Origin: Clytia hemisphaerica
Lineage: Eukaryota > Cnidaria > Hydrozoa > Leptothecata > Clytiidae
DNA length: 64,000 nucleotides
Direction: 5' to 3'
Assembly: GCA_902728285.1 (NCBI GenBank)
Contig: CACVBU010000351.1
Span: 496,001 to 560,000, forward strand
Shown: in pieces, positions 11,387 to 21,943 of the stretch
Layout of the letters: every line of letters begins with the position of its first letter
Numbering within the stretch: the stretch's first letter is position 1
Made by a program: the position numbers and the translations under genes
Notes under the pieces: generated by a model
Told to the model about the DNA's origin: nothing
The model's database searches: none
What the model saw: only the letters and a program-made list of their open reading frames with translations

Positions 11387-12130
11387 AAAGTTGAACAGAA
11401 TTTTCTTCGAAAATTTTAGAAAGATTCGAGTTATGGTGACTACTTTCTAGCTGAGGGGACCAATATTTTAGTTCGAATTGTAGAAAGATTCGAAAAGCAT
11501 AGGTTCGAATAAACCAGCCAAGGCTGGAAGGTCAGCCAATAGAGCTTAGCTAGATAGCTTTAATAAGTGGGTTGACAGATGTAAGAGATGTACTGAAACA
11601 GAGTAGACTAAAAATGTTGAATAATGTACAAAATGTGAAACATTTGATAACTTGATTTAAAATTTATTTAAAACAAGCCTGAGAGCTCCTCCAACCCCCC
11701 CCCCCAACCCATTGCATTGTAGTGCACTGTTTCTATGACATCAAAGAATTAAAAGCTATAGTTCATTACTACAAAATAAAAGAGAAACATAAGTAAGTAA
11801 TTAAACTTTTTGTTAATTTCATTCAGGTCAGTTATGATACATTTTTTCTGTTGGATGTACAGTATGTGGCCCCCAAAACGGCGATTTCAAATCAACAATA
11901 TTTCAACAATATTTTTCAAACACTTAAAGATAGGTAGCTTTTTTCTAATGGCCCCCAAAACGGAGGTTTGAAATTTTAGCGATTTCTCGAGATATCTTTA
12001 AGATATAAATACAAAATTTTGACCATAGTTTTGAAATATGATTTAGAGGGTTTTGGGCATAAATTTATTTGATAAAATTTTTACAGTATACCCCTGGTTG
12101 TCAAAATGCAGGTTTGGGGCCCCCAAAACG
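11387..12130. other. Intergenic stretch with thrice-repeated GCCCCCAAAACGG
   Basis: No gene is supported. The motif GCCCCCAAAACGG appears near 11,870, 11,950 and 12,118 in the same orientation, about 80 and 170 bp apart, each followed by a G/A-rich start and AT-rich filler. Near 11,510-11,545 the block AAACCAGC..GGCTGGAAGGTCAGCC is shared with 24,127-24,152. The unit is otherwise unrecognised. Confidence 0.45.
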
Positions 12131-12340
12131 GAGGTGTAGTTAAAATCAAATTATTAAGCCCAGTGGTAATAGGGGGAAAAACTATGAACATATTTGTATT
12201 TTCCCTTAAATTTACGACCCGATGGATGTAAAAATTATGATTTTTATAAAATATTTCAAGATTTTCGATATTGAAAAGTCCAAACTGAAAATTTAGAAAT
12301 TTTCAAAATGACAATTTTGATTTAACAACGTCTTAATCAA
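12130..12340 (+). repeat. Dispersed repeat 'AAGCCCAGTGGTAATA', copy 1
   Basis: It matches 27,455-27,770 in inverted orientation: the AAGCCCAGTGGTAATA start, the CGATGGATGTAAAA block, and the AATATTTCAAGATTTTCGAT to AACGACGTCTTAA-like end. The other copy is interrupted by a small TA-type MITE that this copy lacks, so this one shows the empty site. Confidence 0.75.
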
Positions 12341-12384
12341 GTTTTTGAAAACAAATCTCTTTTGAAAATAGTTTCATACAAAAC

Positions 12385-12518
12385 AAAAATGGTATAGAGT
12401 AGAGCTGCGATCAAAGCTGCGTAGTTCATTTGTTTTTAAATTTTTCTGCTTTGATTGGTCAGTCGTTTGAGGGCTATGCATGTTAGCCTTCACTGATGCA
12501 AGTTACCCGATCTCACGG
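12385..12518. mobile_element. Right half of the CCGTGAGATCGGG mariner-type MITE
   Basis: AAAATGGTA..GAGCTGCG, the TAGTTCATTTGTTTT block, the GATTGGTCAGTC block and the terminal ATGCAAGTTACCCGA..CACGG match the right half of 2866-3100, with TA following at 12,519. The left end is missing. Confidence 0.7.
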
Positions 12519-12549
12519 TAGGGGTAGGAGTTTGTAATTTCAAATTTTT

Positions 12550-12640
12550 GCAGCGGCTTGGTAGCACATGCCGGGCTCAGAATCACTGACAAATAAATTT
12601 GGTGGTTCGAGCCGGGCTCAAATCAACTGTTTTGAAAAAG
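12550..12640 (+). ncRNA. tRNA-derived SINE, copy 1
   Basis: A polymerase III promoter-like pair is visible: an A-box-like GGCTTGGTAGCACATGCCGG and a B-box-like GGTGGTTCGAGCC about 30 bp on. The segment, including the non-tRNA tail CAACTGTTTTGAAAAA, is matched by 22,810-22,925. The shared tail outside the tRNA-like part is what marks it as a SINE rather than a stray tRNA pseudogene. It does not fold as a canonical tRNA. Confidence 0.55.
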
Positions 12641-13627
12641 TTTTCGTAAAGCATTTTGAGCATTCTCCATGTTGCAGCTTGTATCGCGGTTTTGTCTGAT
12701 TTTGCAAGTTTCTTTTGCCTGTTTCTCCTGGTAAAATTGAACTAAAAAGCTCAAATTTTGTACGCAATTTCAGCATATCATAATGATTAAAAAATAGACA
12801 ATAAGGACATTTTAGATACATATATCTATGAAAATTAAGCCATTTCAGTCCAAAACGGTCAAAAGGGCTTATCAGTGCCACCCTGTCAGACACCATCTTG
12901 AAATAGCCTCATTTTGGGAAAAACATTTACTGAATTATGATCTGCATCTGAAAGTGAGTCGCTGTACAAAATTTCAGCCAATAACTCTAAATTGTTCAGT
13001 TTTAATGGACATTTTTATATACAAATTTTGCATTTTTAAGTGCTGCTGAGGCTGCAGCAGATGTGGTTGCAGGAAAATTTTTTCGAGGCTGGTTTCTTTT
13101 TAATTTTACTTTTTATCATTTGTTTTTGCTCCCTTTAGTTAGAGCTTTAACTCAATCATGTTTGTTAAAGATTTTTCAAAAGTTTTATTTTTACATTAAA
13201 TAAGTGTTCCCGTTTCATGTCAGACACATGTTTCATATTAGTTTGTTATATTGTGCTAATATAAGCAAAAAAATGTTTTTCTTTTCCTCTTTCTGACCAA
13301 TCTTGCTCCACATTCATGCCAATTCAATATAAGAAAGCTTGTAAATTAAAATTGACGAGTAAGCAAACTTTATCACTCTTATTTAGAAACAAAACTTTTA
13401 ATGCTGGGCCTTCATGCCCTTGGGCTTCTTGTTTTTTTTTAAACAAAATTTTGAAAAATTGAGAAATTTAGCTTTTCCATTGAATTTTTGAGAACGTTCA
13501 AATAAGATTGAGCCCCCTTGAGTTTTACTGACAGCTAATTATTGAAAGTATGACGAGGACTTTAGCCTTTTTGGTATTACAGTGAATGAATGAAATAGCT
13601 GAATATTTTTTAAACTTTTCTTTTTAG
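12641..13627. other. Upstream region of the first SNTX-like/GTPase gene
   Basis: No coding sequence is supported. Positions 13,400-13,440 contain TGCTGGGCCTTCATGCCC followed by GGGCTTCTTG, a short hairpin block also found at 37,730-37,765. A pyrimidine tract ending CTTTTCTTTTTAG at 13,627 makes a good 3' splice site just before the gene's start codon. An upstream non-coding exon is therefore likely somewhere here, but I cannot place it. Confidence 0.5.
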
Positions 13628-13636
13628 CTTACCAAT

Positions 13637-16600
13637 ATGCAACAGCAACAACAGCCAAAGAAGATTCCAGCCTTGGGCCGAGTTGCTGCACTAGGAAACC
13701 TGTATTCAGCACATTCGGAAAAGTTTTATCCAGCAGTTAATTTATTCTCAACAGAAGTTGCCGAAGATCATTATAAGGAAACAGAAATTTCAAGCACAGA
13801 TTTGCAGTACAATGCCAGCAACTCAATAACTGAGAAGTTGAATCACTTTGACATTGGAGGGGAAGTGAGCTTGAGCCTATTGGCTGGAATGATAGAATTA
13901 TCCGGCTCAGCTTCTTATCTAAGTGAGGAGAAAGAAAATTCAAATTTTTCTGAAATGTCATTGCTTTATTCAACATTAACAGTCAACCACGAAATTTTCA
14001 GTATCCAAAGAATGAAAATTAATGAAGAAGTCCTGAACGACATTGATGGTGCCACACATGTTGTTGTTGGAATTGACTGGGGAGCGAGATGCAACATCTC
14101 CTGCCGTTATGAAAGAGGAGCTAACGAAACAAAGCAGGAAGTCGAAGGCAAATTAGGAGGTCTCCTAAAAAAGATGTCGGTTGAAATAAAAGCTGAAGGA
14201 AAAGCAGAATCAAACGAGAAAGAAAGCGCAGAAACAAACTCGTTCAGCTTCAATGCCAAATCAGATGTCCTCAAACTAAACCAAATCCCAAAAAACTTCA
14301 ATAAAGCTGTAGAACTTGCTGTATCCTTGCCTGAACATGTCAGAGAAATCAATGGTGGTAAAGGCATACCTATTGATTACTTCTTGTTACCCTTGGATGT
14401 TGTGGCCAGAGTATGCAAAAAGGAACTGAACAGAACTGTTGTTATTAATGAAATTGAAAATGACATGATTCAACGTTTCAAGCAAATCAAAAAAGAAATG
14501 GAAGAGGTCAAACTGGATATCAACACATTATCAAAGACTCTTGACCAGAATGATAACTGGTCGTCTGTAAACCATAAAAGGGTAGTCACTAACTCTCGCA
14601 ACCAGCTAGATGTACTCAAAGGTCAATTCCAGTCAAATTTCCAAAGGGCATTGGAGGATGTCAGAGCAGGAAAATCAGAGAGAAGCATTCTTCAGAAGGT
14701 CCTGGCTAAAGTAAATGATGTCGAATCTGGTTTGCCATCGATCAAAGGTCTATACAAAAGCACTATTGAAGAGGTTGACTTGATTATCAGTATCCTACAG
14801 CCATTTGAGAAGTTTAACGTAATAATATTTGGGAAAAAGAAACACATGATAGGGTCGGAAGGGACTGCTTTTGTTCTCTATTTGCCTGAAAAAATGGAAA
14901 GATCGCAAAAGCTGACTGATTTAATAGACTATTTCTATCGAATTGTGAAAGATGCTTCAAAGGAGACTCAACCAGAAACCGAATACGTTATCCAGTTGAC
15001 ATGGTTTAATCCAGTTAACTTCGATTGTCCTGTTATTCGAAAACTGAGAGATGGCAGAACGGTAGAAAAGGATATTTTTGATAAAGAAGCAAAGCTCCTT
15101 GAAATGTGCACCGTTCGAGTGGATAATCGAAAAATTACAGATTCAAGCTCTATTGATGAACAAGAGTACGAGCTGAAGATCCAATGTCCGCTTTCTTATA
15201 CAGCGGCTGAATGTCCTCGACAAAAAGTCTTATGGATTCACGATAAATGTGGAGACGTGATTCTATATCAAGTCAAATCAAAGTGCTTCAGATGCAAATG
15301 TGGTATATTTCGTCCACTAGACGCAACGTTCCGATGCAACGATCCAAATCATGGAATGAGTTATTGCAAAGTCAACCATCAATCACAGAAAGAAATAGAA
15401 AAACTTGATAAGGATAAGAAACTTGATAAGGATAAGGAAATTACTAACATTTTGATCTTTGGTGAAAGTGGTGTGGGAAAATCGACTTGGATCAATTCAA
15501 TTGCCAAGTACCTTCTTTATCCTACATTGCAAGATGCTATGGAATCAAATGACAATACGGCCATCATTCCCTCACAATTCTCTCATACAAACGACAACGG
15601 AAAAACAGTCAAAATAAAGATCGGAGACTATAAGGGTTATGAAAACGAAAACACACAAACTGGCGCATCAGCCACGAAAAAACCAACAACATACTTGTTT
15701 GATTTAGACGACAAGAACCGAATACAACTTATCGACACTCCAGGAATCGGAGATACTGCTGGTATCCAAAAAGATAATGAAAATTTTGAAATGATTCTTC
15801 GTCACATAGCGAAATTCAAAGATATCCACGGAATTTGCATTTTACTGAAACCGAACAGTGCTAGACTAGGCATATTGTTGAAGTTTTGTATCGGGGAATT
15901 GTTAACCCATCTTCACAAATCAGCAGCTGAAAACATCATGTTTTGTTTCACAAATTGCCGTACAACATTTTATACGCCTGGAGAAACCCTTCCTGTCCTA
16001 CAACGGTTACTGGAAAACTACCAGGACAGCAACGTCAGAATCACCAAAGAAAATCGTTTTTGTTTCGATAACGAATCGTTTAGATTACTTGCCTGTCTCC
16101 AAAATAATATCAAATTTAGTCCAGAGGACATAAAGGCCTACTCAGCAAGTTGGCAAAGAGCTGCATCTGAAACACATAAGTTGTTTCAATATGTTTTCAA
16201 ACTCAAGCCACATAAAACAGATGAAACTTTGAGCTTGAACAACACACGTAAATGGATTGTTGAATTGAGCAGACCGATAGCTGAGATCCAAGAATCGATC
16301 CAACACCGAATGGTGCAAATGGAACAAATAATTGAAATGAGGAAAGAAAAAGATATAGTCGTTGGTAAGGTTATTACTAAACACAATGAAAGAATCGAGG
16401 CAGAAAATCAGGAAATGAAGACCATCATGGAAATCAGTGCTACGTTTGCTTGTTTCTTAACAAGTCACTCCCTCGCATTTCATAACGATGGTGTCGAAGG
16501 TCACTTGGATTACCTTATTGATGAGAAAACCAAACTGGGAGAAAGAGAAAAAGTCAAAGAATTGAACAAAATGAAAAAGGAGTACGAAACGCAAAAGGAG

Positions 16601-16831
16601 ATCATAGAAAAAGCCATTAAATCGTCTACTATGCAGAGAACTAAATACGATATTGATGTTGAAGGTGCAGCAAAACTTAAAGAAAAGCTTTTTCAATTAG
16701 AATACAATGGTCAAACTTTCAAAAAGTTGAGCGAAGATATTGCAAGGGGAGAAGATACTTACCAGCATAGAGAGGTTGTGTATGTTAATCTACATGGTCA
16801 ACGCGGACATCTGACAGGAGACAGAAAATAG
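13637..16831 (+). CDS. SNTX-like / AIG1-type GTPase protein, paralogue 1 (1064 aa)
   Basis: One long open frame. Residues about 9-300 resemble the stonustoxin/SNTX N-terminal region, starting PALGRVAALGNLYSAHSEKF, a sequence type also found in many non-venom proteins. Residues about 300-580 are helical then thioredoxin-like in position, ending in a Cys-rich patch (CFRCKCG...FRCNDPNHG). From about residue 605 there is a P-loop, GESGVGKS, with the G3 motif DTPGIGD about 85 residues later, as in AIG1/GIMAP-like GTPases. The final 200 residues are a charged coiled coil. A 3' splice site (TTTTTAG, 13,626-13,627) lies 9 bp before the ATG, and the ATG context is shared with paralogue 2. After the stop a donor-like ACG/GTAAGAAG occurs at 16,838/16,839. 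Compared with paralogue 2 it lacks about 100 residues of Cys/His-rich sequence and a Pro/Asn-rich tail. Probable role is cytosolic GTP-dependent immune or stress response, or pore-like activity; this is inferred, and nothing shows it is a venom toxin. Confidence 0.88.
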   Translation: MQQQQQPKKIPALGRVAALGNLYSAHSEKFYPAVNLFSTEVAEDHYKETEISSTDLQYNASNSITEKLNHFDIGGEVSLSLLAGMIELSGSASYLSEEKENSNFSEMSLLYSTLTVNHEIFSIQRMKINEEVLNDIDGATHVVVGIDWGARCNISCRYERGANETKQEVEGKLGGLLKKMSVEIKAEGKAESNEKESAETNSFSFNAKSDVLKLNQIPKNFNKAVELAVSLPEHVREINGGKGIPIDYFLLPLDVVARVCKKELNRTVVINEIENDMIQRFKQIKKEMEEVKLDINTLSKTLDQNDNWSSVNHKRVVTNSRNQLDVLKGQFQSNFQRALEDVRAGKSERSILQKVLAKVNDVESGLPSIKGLYKSTIEEVDLIISILQPFEKFNVIIFGKKKHMIGSEGTAFVLYLPEKMERSQKLTDLIDYFYRIVKDASKETQPETEYVIQLTWFNPVNFDCPVIRKLRDGRTVEKDIFDKEAKLLEMCTVRVDNRKITDSSSIDEQEYELKIQCPLSYTAAECPRQKVLWIHDKCGDVILYQVKSKCFRCKCGIFRPLDATFRCNDPNHGMSYCKVNHQSQKEIEKLDKDKKLDKDKEITNILIFGESGVGKSTWINSIAKYLLYPTLQDAMESNDNTAIIPSQFSHTNDNGKTVKIKIGDYKGYENENTQTGASATKKPTTYLFDLDDKNRIQLIDTPGIGDTAGIQKDNENFEMILRHIAKFKDIHGICILLKPNSARLGILLKFCIGELLTHLHKSAAENIMFCFTNCRTTFYTPGETLPVLQRLLENYQDSNVRITKENRFCFDNESFRLLACLQNNIKFSPEDIKAYSASWQRAASETHKLFQYVFKLKPHKTDETLSLNNTRKWIVELSRPIAEIQESIQHRMVQMEQIIEMRKEKDIVVGKVITKHNERIEAENQEMKTIMEISATFACFLTSHSLAFHNDGVEGHLDYLIDEKTKLGEREKVKELNKMKKEYETQKEIIEKAIKSSTMQRTKYDIDVEGAAKLKEKLFQLEYNGQTFKKLSEDIARGEDTYQHREVVYVNLHGQRGHLTGDRK

Positions 16832-18934
16832 AGCTACGGTAAGAAGTTGTTAGATTAATTTTCTTATAATCTTTGCATTTAATTATTTGTTGGGAAAATT
16901 TGATGGGAAATTTTACCCCCTCCCCTAGGAAAATTACCCCCTTCATTTTGATCAACATTGAAATTCAGTATACAAATCACAAACTAAAAAAAAACCTTTT
17001 TGAGAAACTTATTCATTGATCAATCTTGGACATCGAAAGTAGTGTTATCGTCTCTGCCTTATACAAAGGGCCCCCTACTAAGTATGAGCTTGATCTGTTT
17101 GGTTAAAACTTATTTCTTTATACTCGAATGTCAATGCTTATAAACTTTAACCTTAAAACTATCTTCGGTAAACATTAATGGGGGAGCAATTTTTCTTGGC
17201 GTCAAACTTCCAGAGGAAAAATTTTCGGGGGCTTTAAAAAGTGTCATCAATTTTAAAAATTTGACTTAGCTCTGCCAGATTATCGAAGCTACTTCCTCTT
17301 GAAAGAAATATGAAATAGAAAATGAAAATACTCAAAAAGCTTGAGTTCATGGATAAATTGAACAATCGAACATAAAATTCTCAAACCCTTGGTAAGATTA
17401 CCAACATTTTTTGCAGTTTGTAAAGCAATGAAAATATAAATGTAGTACCTAAATCAATTTATTTTCATTTGGGTTTACAGTCGGGCCGGTAAAACAGCTA
17501 ATCAAATTGGCATTTTTCGTAGTCATGGAAAAAAGCACTTGTTAAGATAAAATTTTCTAAATAAAGTAAATGAAATGATTCATCTTTAGACACACGATTT
17601 TTATATAAGAACAAACTATCTGATAACTTAAGGCTTCGATGACCAAAATATTAAGAACAAGTTAAGAACACTTTGAGGCTTCACGGACTTTAAAACTACC
17701 AATTTATTAGGAAAATATACAAAACTACTCAAAAAAAGGCGAAAATAAGAACATGTCAAGAACATTTTTAGGCTTCGAACTCAACAAGTTGAGAGCATTC
17801 GTTGGCTTAAAAAACTTTGGATGTTTTTATATGGAGTTTGCATATTCGTCAGATCGGTCAGATCGTTATTTTTCACACATTTCTTTAGACCTTTAGCGTG
17901 GTATGCAGAGAACAACGACGATGCGATCTTCAGGTTACATTAATGCTAATTATTGAAGGAAAATTCCAGGAGATGATGAAATTTTATTTTCATGCTGAGA
18001 TCACCAAAAGGTGTTTTTCTGCAATGTTTCAAAAACAAGGATGAAAATAAATTAGTGTCACTTTTTAAGCTGTGCAAATTGTTTTCCGCTTTAATTTTAT
18101 CTATTTTTTGTACAGGCTGTCACTTTCCCGAGTGAAGGAGTAAATGTCACTCCTGCAATTCATGAGTCTTCGACAACTATACGTAGTTTTGGCTTGGACT
18201 TGGACTTAGACTTACGCTTAAGTTGTTTAGACTTGCTGTAAAACCCTACTCCCGGGTACCAGGACGCCAATGGAAGCAATGTTGTTATCGGCTTATTGAT
18301 CGATCGATTGATTGACTGATTGACTGACTGACTGATTGATTAATTTTTTCGTTATTTCATTAGATTATTTTAATCATATTTTAGAATCATGCTGCTACTA
18401 ACAAAAGCAAAACAATTGGCAACATAATTGATTTCATTTTTTGTTGAGATTCGTTCAATTGAAAGCCTCTGGTTTGAATTTTGACTGCTTCTATTTTCAA
18501 GATGTTTTTTTTTTTCAATTTGTTGTGACCACGTTTTAAAGACTCGATTTGAAGTTTTTGTAACTTGTAAACAATAAATACTTTCGAGCTCTGTTTGAGG
18601 GTTTGTGATTAACTCTTCAGGTGTTCTTAAGAAAAATACACCAAGAGTCTCAAAACACGAAGATATTGAAGTCAGATTCATTGTCTCCTCTTGGGAGATT
18701 AAAGAAATCTATTATGGAATTTGGAATTCTGCATGAAATTTTTAAAAATTGAAATGGTCTTTAAATCAAAAATATCTTAAAATACCAAATATAATTCCCA
18801 TTTAATTAAGGTCAAAGACGAAAAAGAAAGTAACAAAATTTGATGATTTGTTGCTAATTACTTTGAAGCCTTATGATTTCAGCAATATAACTTTTTTCAA
18901 TTATTGCATCGAAAATTACAGCCCTTATTTTAAT
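16832..18934. other. Intergenic stretch downstream of paralogue 1
   Basis: Holds the putative 3' UTR and any intron starting at 16,839. Positions 17,590-17,780 (TATAAGAACAAACTATCTGA, then AAAATAAGAACATGTCAAGA) are a diverged direct repeat of 50,005-50,200. A GATTGACTGA-type microsatellite lies at 18,298-18,342. The minus-strand open frame at 18,370-18,681 has no recognisable features and is probably chance. Confidence 0.5.
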
Positions 18935-19480
18935 TTTTGATAATCTTTTAATGTATAAGTTTGTATTGTTAAATATCTTTTGGATTTTAATTTTGATTTT
19001 TTATATTCTTTTTATGTATAAGCTTGTATTGTTAAATATCTTTTTAATTTTAATTTTAATTTTTGATAATCTTTTATTGTATAAGTTTATATTGTTAAAT
19101 ATCTTTTTAATTTTGATTTTAATTTTTTATATTCTTTTAATGTATAAGCTTGTATTGTTAAATATCTTTTTAATTTTAATTTTAATTTTTTATATTCTTT
19201 TAATGTATAAGCTTGTATTGTTTAATATCTTTTTAATTTTGATTTTGACTTTGATAATCATTTAATGTTTAAGTTTGTATTGTTAGTTTCTTCTTAATTT
19301 TCTTTTTAATTTTTGATAAACTTTTAATGTATAAGCTTGTATTGTTAAATATCTTTTTAATTTTGATTTTAATTTTGACAATCATCTAATGTTTAAGTTT
19401 GTATTTTTAAATATCTTTTGGATTTTGATTTTAATTCTTTATATTCTTTTAATGTATAAGCTTGTATTGCTAGTTATCTT
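18935..19480. repeat. 63-bp tandem array, very AT-rich
   Basis: About eight or nine copies of a unit that includes ATGTATAAGCTTGTATTG, TTAAATATCTTTTTAATTTT and a TATTCTTTTA end, with period 63 bp (for example starts at 19,141 and 19,204). Because 63 is a multiple of three, an open frame of 104 codons made of 21-residue hydrophobic repeats runs through it; I regard that as an artefact. One or two more units occur at about 19,918-19,995 after an inserted block. Confidence 0.85.
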
Positions 19481-19483
19481 TTG

Positions 19484-19605
19484 GATCCTCAGATCATAAA
19501 GTCGTAATTCTTAGGTCTAGTGTTAAAACTCTACCCTTCCAACCTAAGTTAGAGCGTTTGTTGCTATAATATTTCATGGGAGTTACCCTTTTTCCTCAAA
19601 TACAA
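19484..19605 (-). repeat. Dispersed repeat 'GGATCCAAAAGTT', copy 3 (inverted)
   Basis: GGATCCTCAGATC, GTTAAAACTCTACCCTTCCA and TTTTTCCTCAAAT match the complement of 9740-9860. It sits at the end of the 63-bp array. The stretch 19,606-19,917 beyond it ends with two copies of CCATCAAAATATCAGATAAA and a GCGTGGGCGGCCG block also present at 23,546-23,585. It separates the main 63-bp array from its last units. Confidence 0.65.
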
Positions 19606-19999
19606 TGACGTTGATTTTGGAAGGTTTAGATTACGGACGTATACAAGACTTCGTCAAGTATTTTGTAGCGGGAGCCCTGGTAACCCAGCCTTCGTTTTCG
19701 GGGATTGGCGGGTCCAACTGAATTATTTTTAGGTTAACGTGTAAGGTTAGTTGAACCCGACTGCGAGTGAATAACATCAAAGGCCGACTATCATAATCAA
19801 CTCCGATGGTAAATTTGCCCGATTCTTTATAACTTCAGCGTGGGCGGCCGGCAATCCGCCATCAAAATATCAGATAAATTTCGGCAATCCACCATCAAAA
19901 TATCAGATAAATTTTAAATAATCTTTTAATGTTTAAGCTTGTATTTAAATTAGTTATCTTTATAATTTTGATTTTAATTATTGATAATTTTTTAACGTA

Positions 20000-20833
20000 C
20001 AGGGTGTTTCACATAAAAGTATACTGAAAAAGTATGGCAGTTTTTAGAAAGAAGCACTGAACCAATCATCTTGGCTTTTCAGGTTAGCTGAAAGCAGAGC
20101 TACTCAGGTTAAAAATTTACTGCAAAAAACTTTTTTGTTAAAGAAAATATCAAGTCTTAATGCAGTGGCGTGGTGGGAAAATTTTTCTGGGGTGGATTAG
20201 CAGAATTTGGCGCCCTTTTTAGAGATTTTTTGTTTTTGACGCCCCCTCTCTATATACATTTAATTTGGATAGGAATGCAAACTAAGCACAAACATAAACA
20301 CAAAGAAGAAAAGTGTGTGATCGAAATGAGCCAGCGAAATTTTGAGTTTTTGAGGTGATAAAAGGTGTCATTTTTGGTTTTTCAATGGCTGATCATTCGC
20401 TAGGGGCGTCTGAAAAATCTTTCTTTGCGCCCCTTATCATTCGGCGCCCCTTCTCAAAAGGGCACCGCTGGTAGGACCTGCCCCCCTGCCACCACATCAC
20501 TGGGCTTGAGGGTACGACTTTTCAACTTTGGATATCAATTAAGTTCTTCAAGAAAACTTTTGTCATTTAAAAGACTAAGAAGTGTAAAAGAAAATGAATT
20601 TTAAATGCATCAGAAAAGAAATTTAATCTTCTTTTCACTGCTGAACTTTTTTATATCTCTGATCTGGTGTACTTGAAGTTTCATATTTCTTAAACAAAGA
20701 ATGCTTTTGACATGAAATCTTTACTGTAGAAAGGTGGATAAATGTGCCTTCAGTTAATACAAAATTTAAGTTGAAGAAATTTTTTCGTAAGTCGAGTTTA
20801 CTTTTCGAGTATAATTTTTTGTGAAACACCCTG
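20000..20833. mobile_element. Mariner-type non-autonomous element, CAGGGTGTTTCACA ends
   Basis: The left end CAGGGTGTTTCACATAAAAG and the right end GTATAATTTTTTGTGAAACACCCTG are inverted repeats. TA flanks both sides (19,998-19,999 and 20,834-20,835), the signature of Tc1/mariner-like target choice. It is 834 bp with no transposase and contains a second element at 20,163-20,502. The left flank is the tail of the 63-bp repeat family, so it probably landed in that array. Confidence 0.78.
20163..20502. mobile_element. hAT-type MITE nested in the mariner-type element
   Basis: The ends CAGTGGCGTGGTGG and CCACCACATCACTG are inverted repeats; CAGTGGCGT-like termini are typical of hAT elements. The interior has GGCGCCC blocks near both ends. 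No clear 8-bp duplication can be read, so the insertion is old or one end is decayed. No transposase is present. Confidence 0.65.
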
Positions 20834-21059
20834 TAGGTTTCCTTTCACGAAAGATTTGTTTTTTTGCCAACATTGAATTGACTTGGGAATTCAAGAACTC
20901 ATTTCCATTGCTGTTGCCTTTATAAACCCATAATCTCAATTTGCACCAACGCAAAAAAAACTTCTCGTTTCCCCAAGCCTTTAAAACCATTTAATTTTTA
21001 AACAGAGTTTGTCTTATGATGGAGTATCTACTCAATAATTGTCTCTTTCTGAAAGAGAC

Positions 21060-21342
21060 TTGGGAACACGAGAAGTTTTTTTTGCGTTGGTGCAATGCAA
21101 CATGCTCTATCCCACCAACACAAGAAAAAAAGTGCGTGTCTCATGGTTACTTTTTTTGTTTCATGTGACAAAAAGTGAAGGAAATACCCAAAAAGCACGC
21201 TGATTTCGTCCCAGGGATAAAAGTGAGAGAAGCACAAATTTTATTGAAAGAAAAATGGGGTGGAGACACAAGAAAGCGTTTCAGGTTGGTGGGATGGAGC
21301 ATGTTGTATTGCACCAATGTGAAAAAACCTCTCGTGTCCCAA
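21060..21342. mobile_element. MITE, TTGGGAACACGAGAAGTTTTT family, complete copy
   Basis: Imperfect inverted repeats of about 58 bp: the left arm runs from TTGGGAACACGAG through GTGCAATGCAACATGCTC to CCCACCAAC, and the right arm is its complement ending CTCTCGTGTCCCAA. A detached end of the same family, in the opposite orientation, is at 20,935-20,976, and a truncated copy is at 7053-7240. No transposase; target duplication not evident. Confidence 0.75.
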
Positions 21343-21460
21343 CTCTGGATCAAAACAAGACTTTAAGACCACAATTTTGCCGAAATGAAATCAAGTAACT
21401 TTTCTTTCACATTGGTTGAAAAAAGAAATTTTGACAAAAAATCTGAAAAAAGACTTTAAT

Positions 21461-21733
21461 ACACTCCCTTCTCACAGACCCGGTAAGATTTTTTCAGCCA
21501 GTGGGGGTAAAAATAACTGAGTGAAACTCAATGGGGATTGATAGTCCCAGCCTTTTATGGCTGGGGATTTAAATTCTTTGTTTTCAAGTCGCAAAAATTT
21601 AGTGGGGATAGGAAAATTAGCATAATATTTTACAGTGAGGATAGGTTTATTTGATTACGTTCTCCACTGGGGACGGTATTTTGGGTAGTTTTTCCAGTGA
21701 GGAGGGTTCCCGGTGGGTCTGTGAGAAGGGTGT
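21461..21733. mobile_element. MITE, ACACYCCCTTCTCAYAGACCC family, copy 2
   Basis: The inverted ends ACACTCCCTTCTCACAGACC and GGTCTGTGAGAAGGGTGT enclose 273 bp. Outside are CTTTAAT on the left and CTTAATT on the right, a probable degraded duplication. The internal GCCAGTGGGGGTAAAAATAA is shared with copy 1 at 10,123-10,360. Confidence 0.78.
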
Positions 21734-21943
21734 CTTAATTGACCTATGATTATTATTTTAGAATTTCTTTTCCGTATATCCATCGATGGCAGATCTTACT
21801 TCTCTTCTAGCTCTATTTCTTTACTAGGCATTGTCTAATCGACATTATACCTGTGGTTGTTGGTGTCTCTTCTGTCTGTTTCATCGTCAAAGTGTAGTCC
21901 CAAATAGAATTATTTCCATAAGAAAATGCTCGTAAAAAATGTA

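Noticed and set aside
13637..16831. Venom toxin gene
   Set aside because: The SNTX-like domain occurs in many intracellular proteins; there is no signal peptide and the protein continues into a GTPase domain and coiled coil.
18951..19265. Hydrophobic 104-residue repeat protein
   Set aside because: Produced by a 63-bp AT-rich tandem array in a frame of length divisible by three; no promoter or conserved context.
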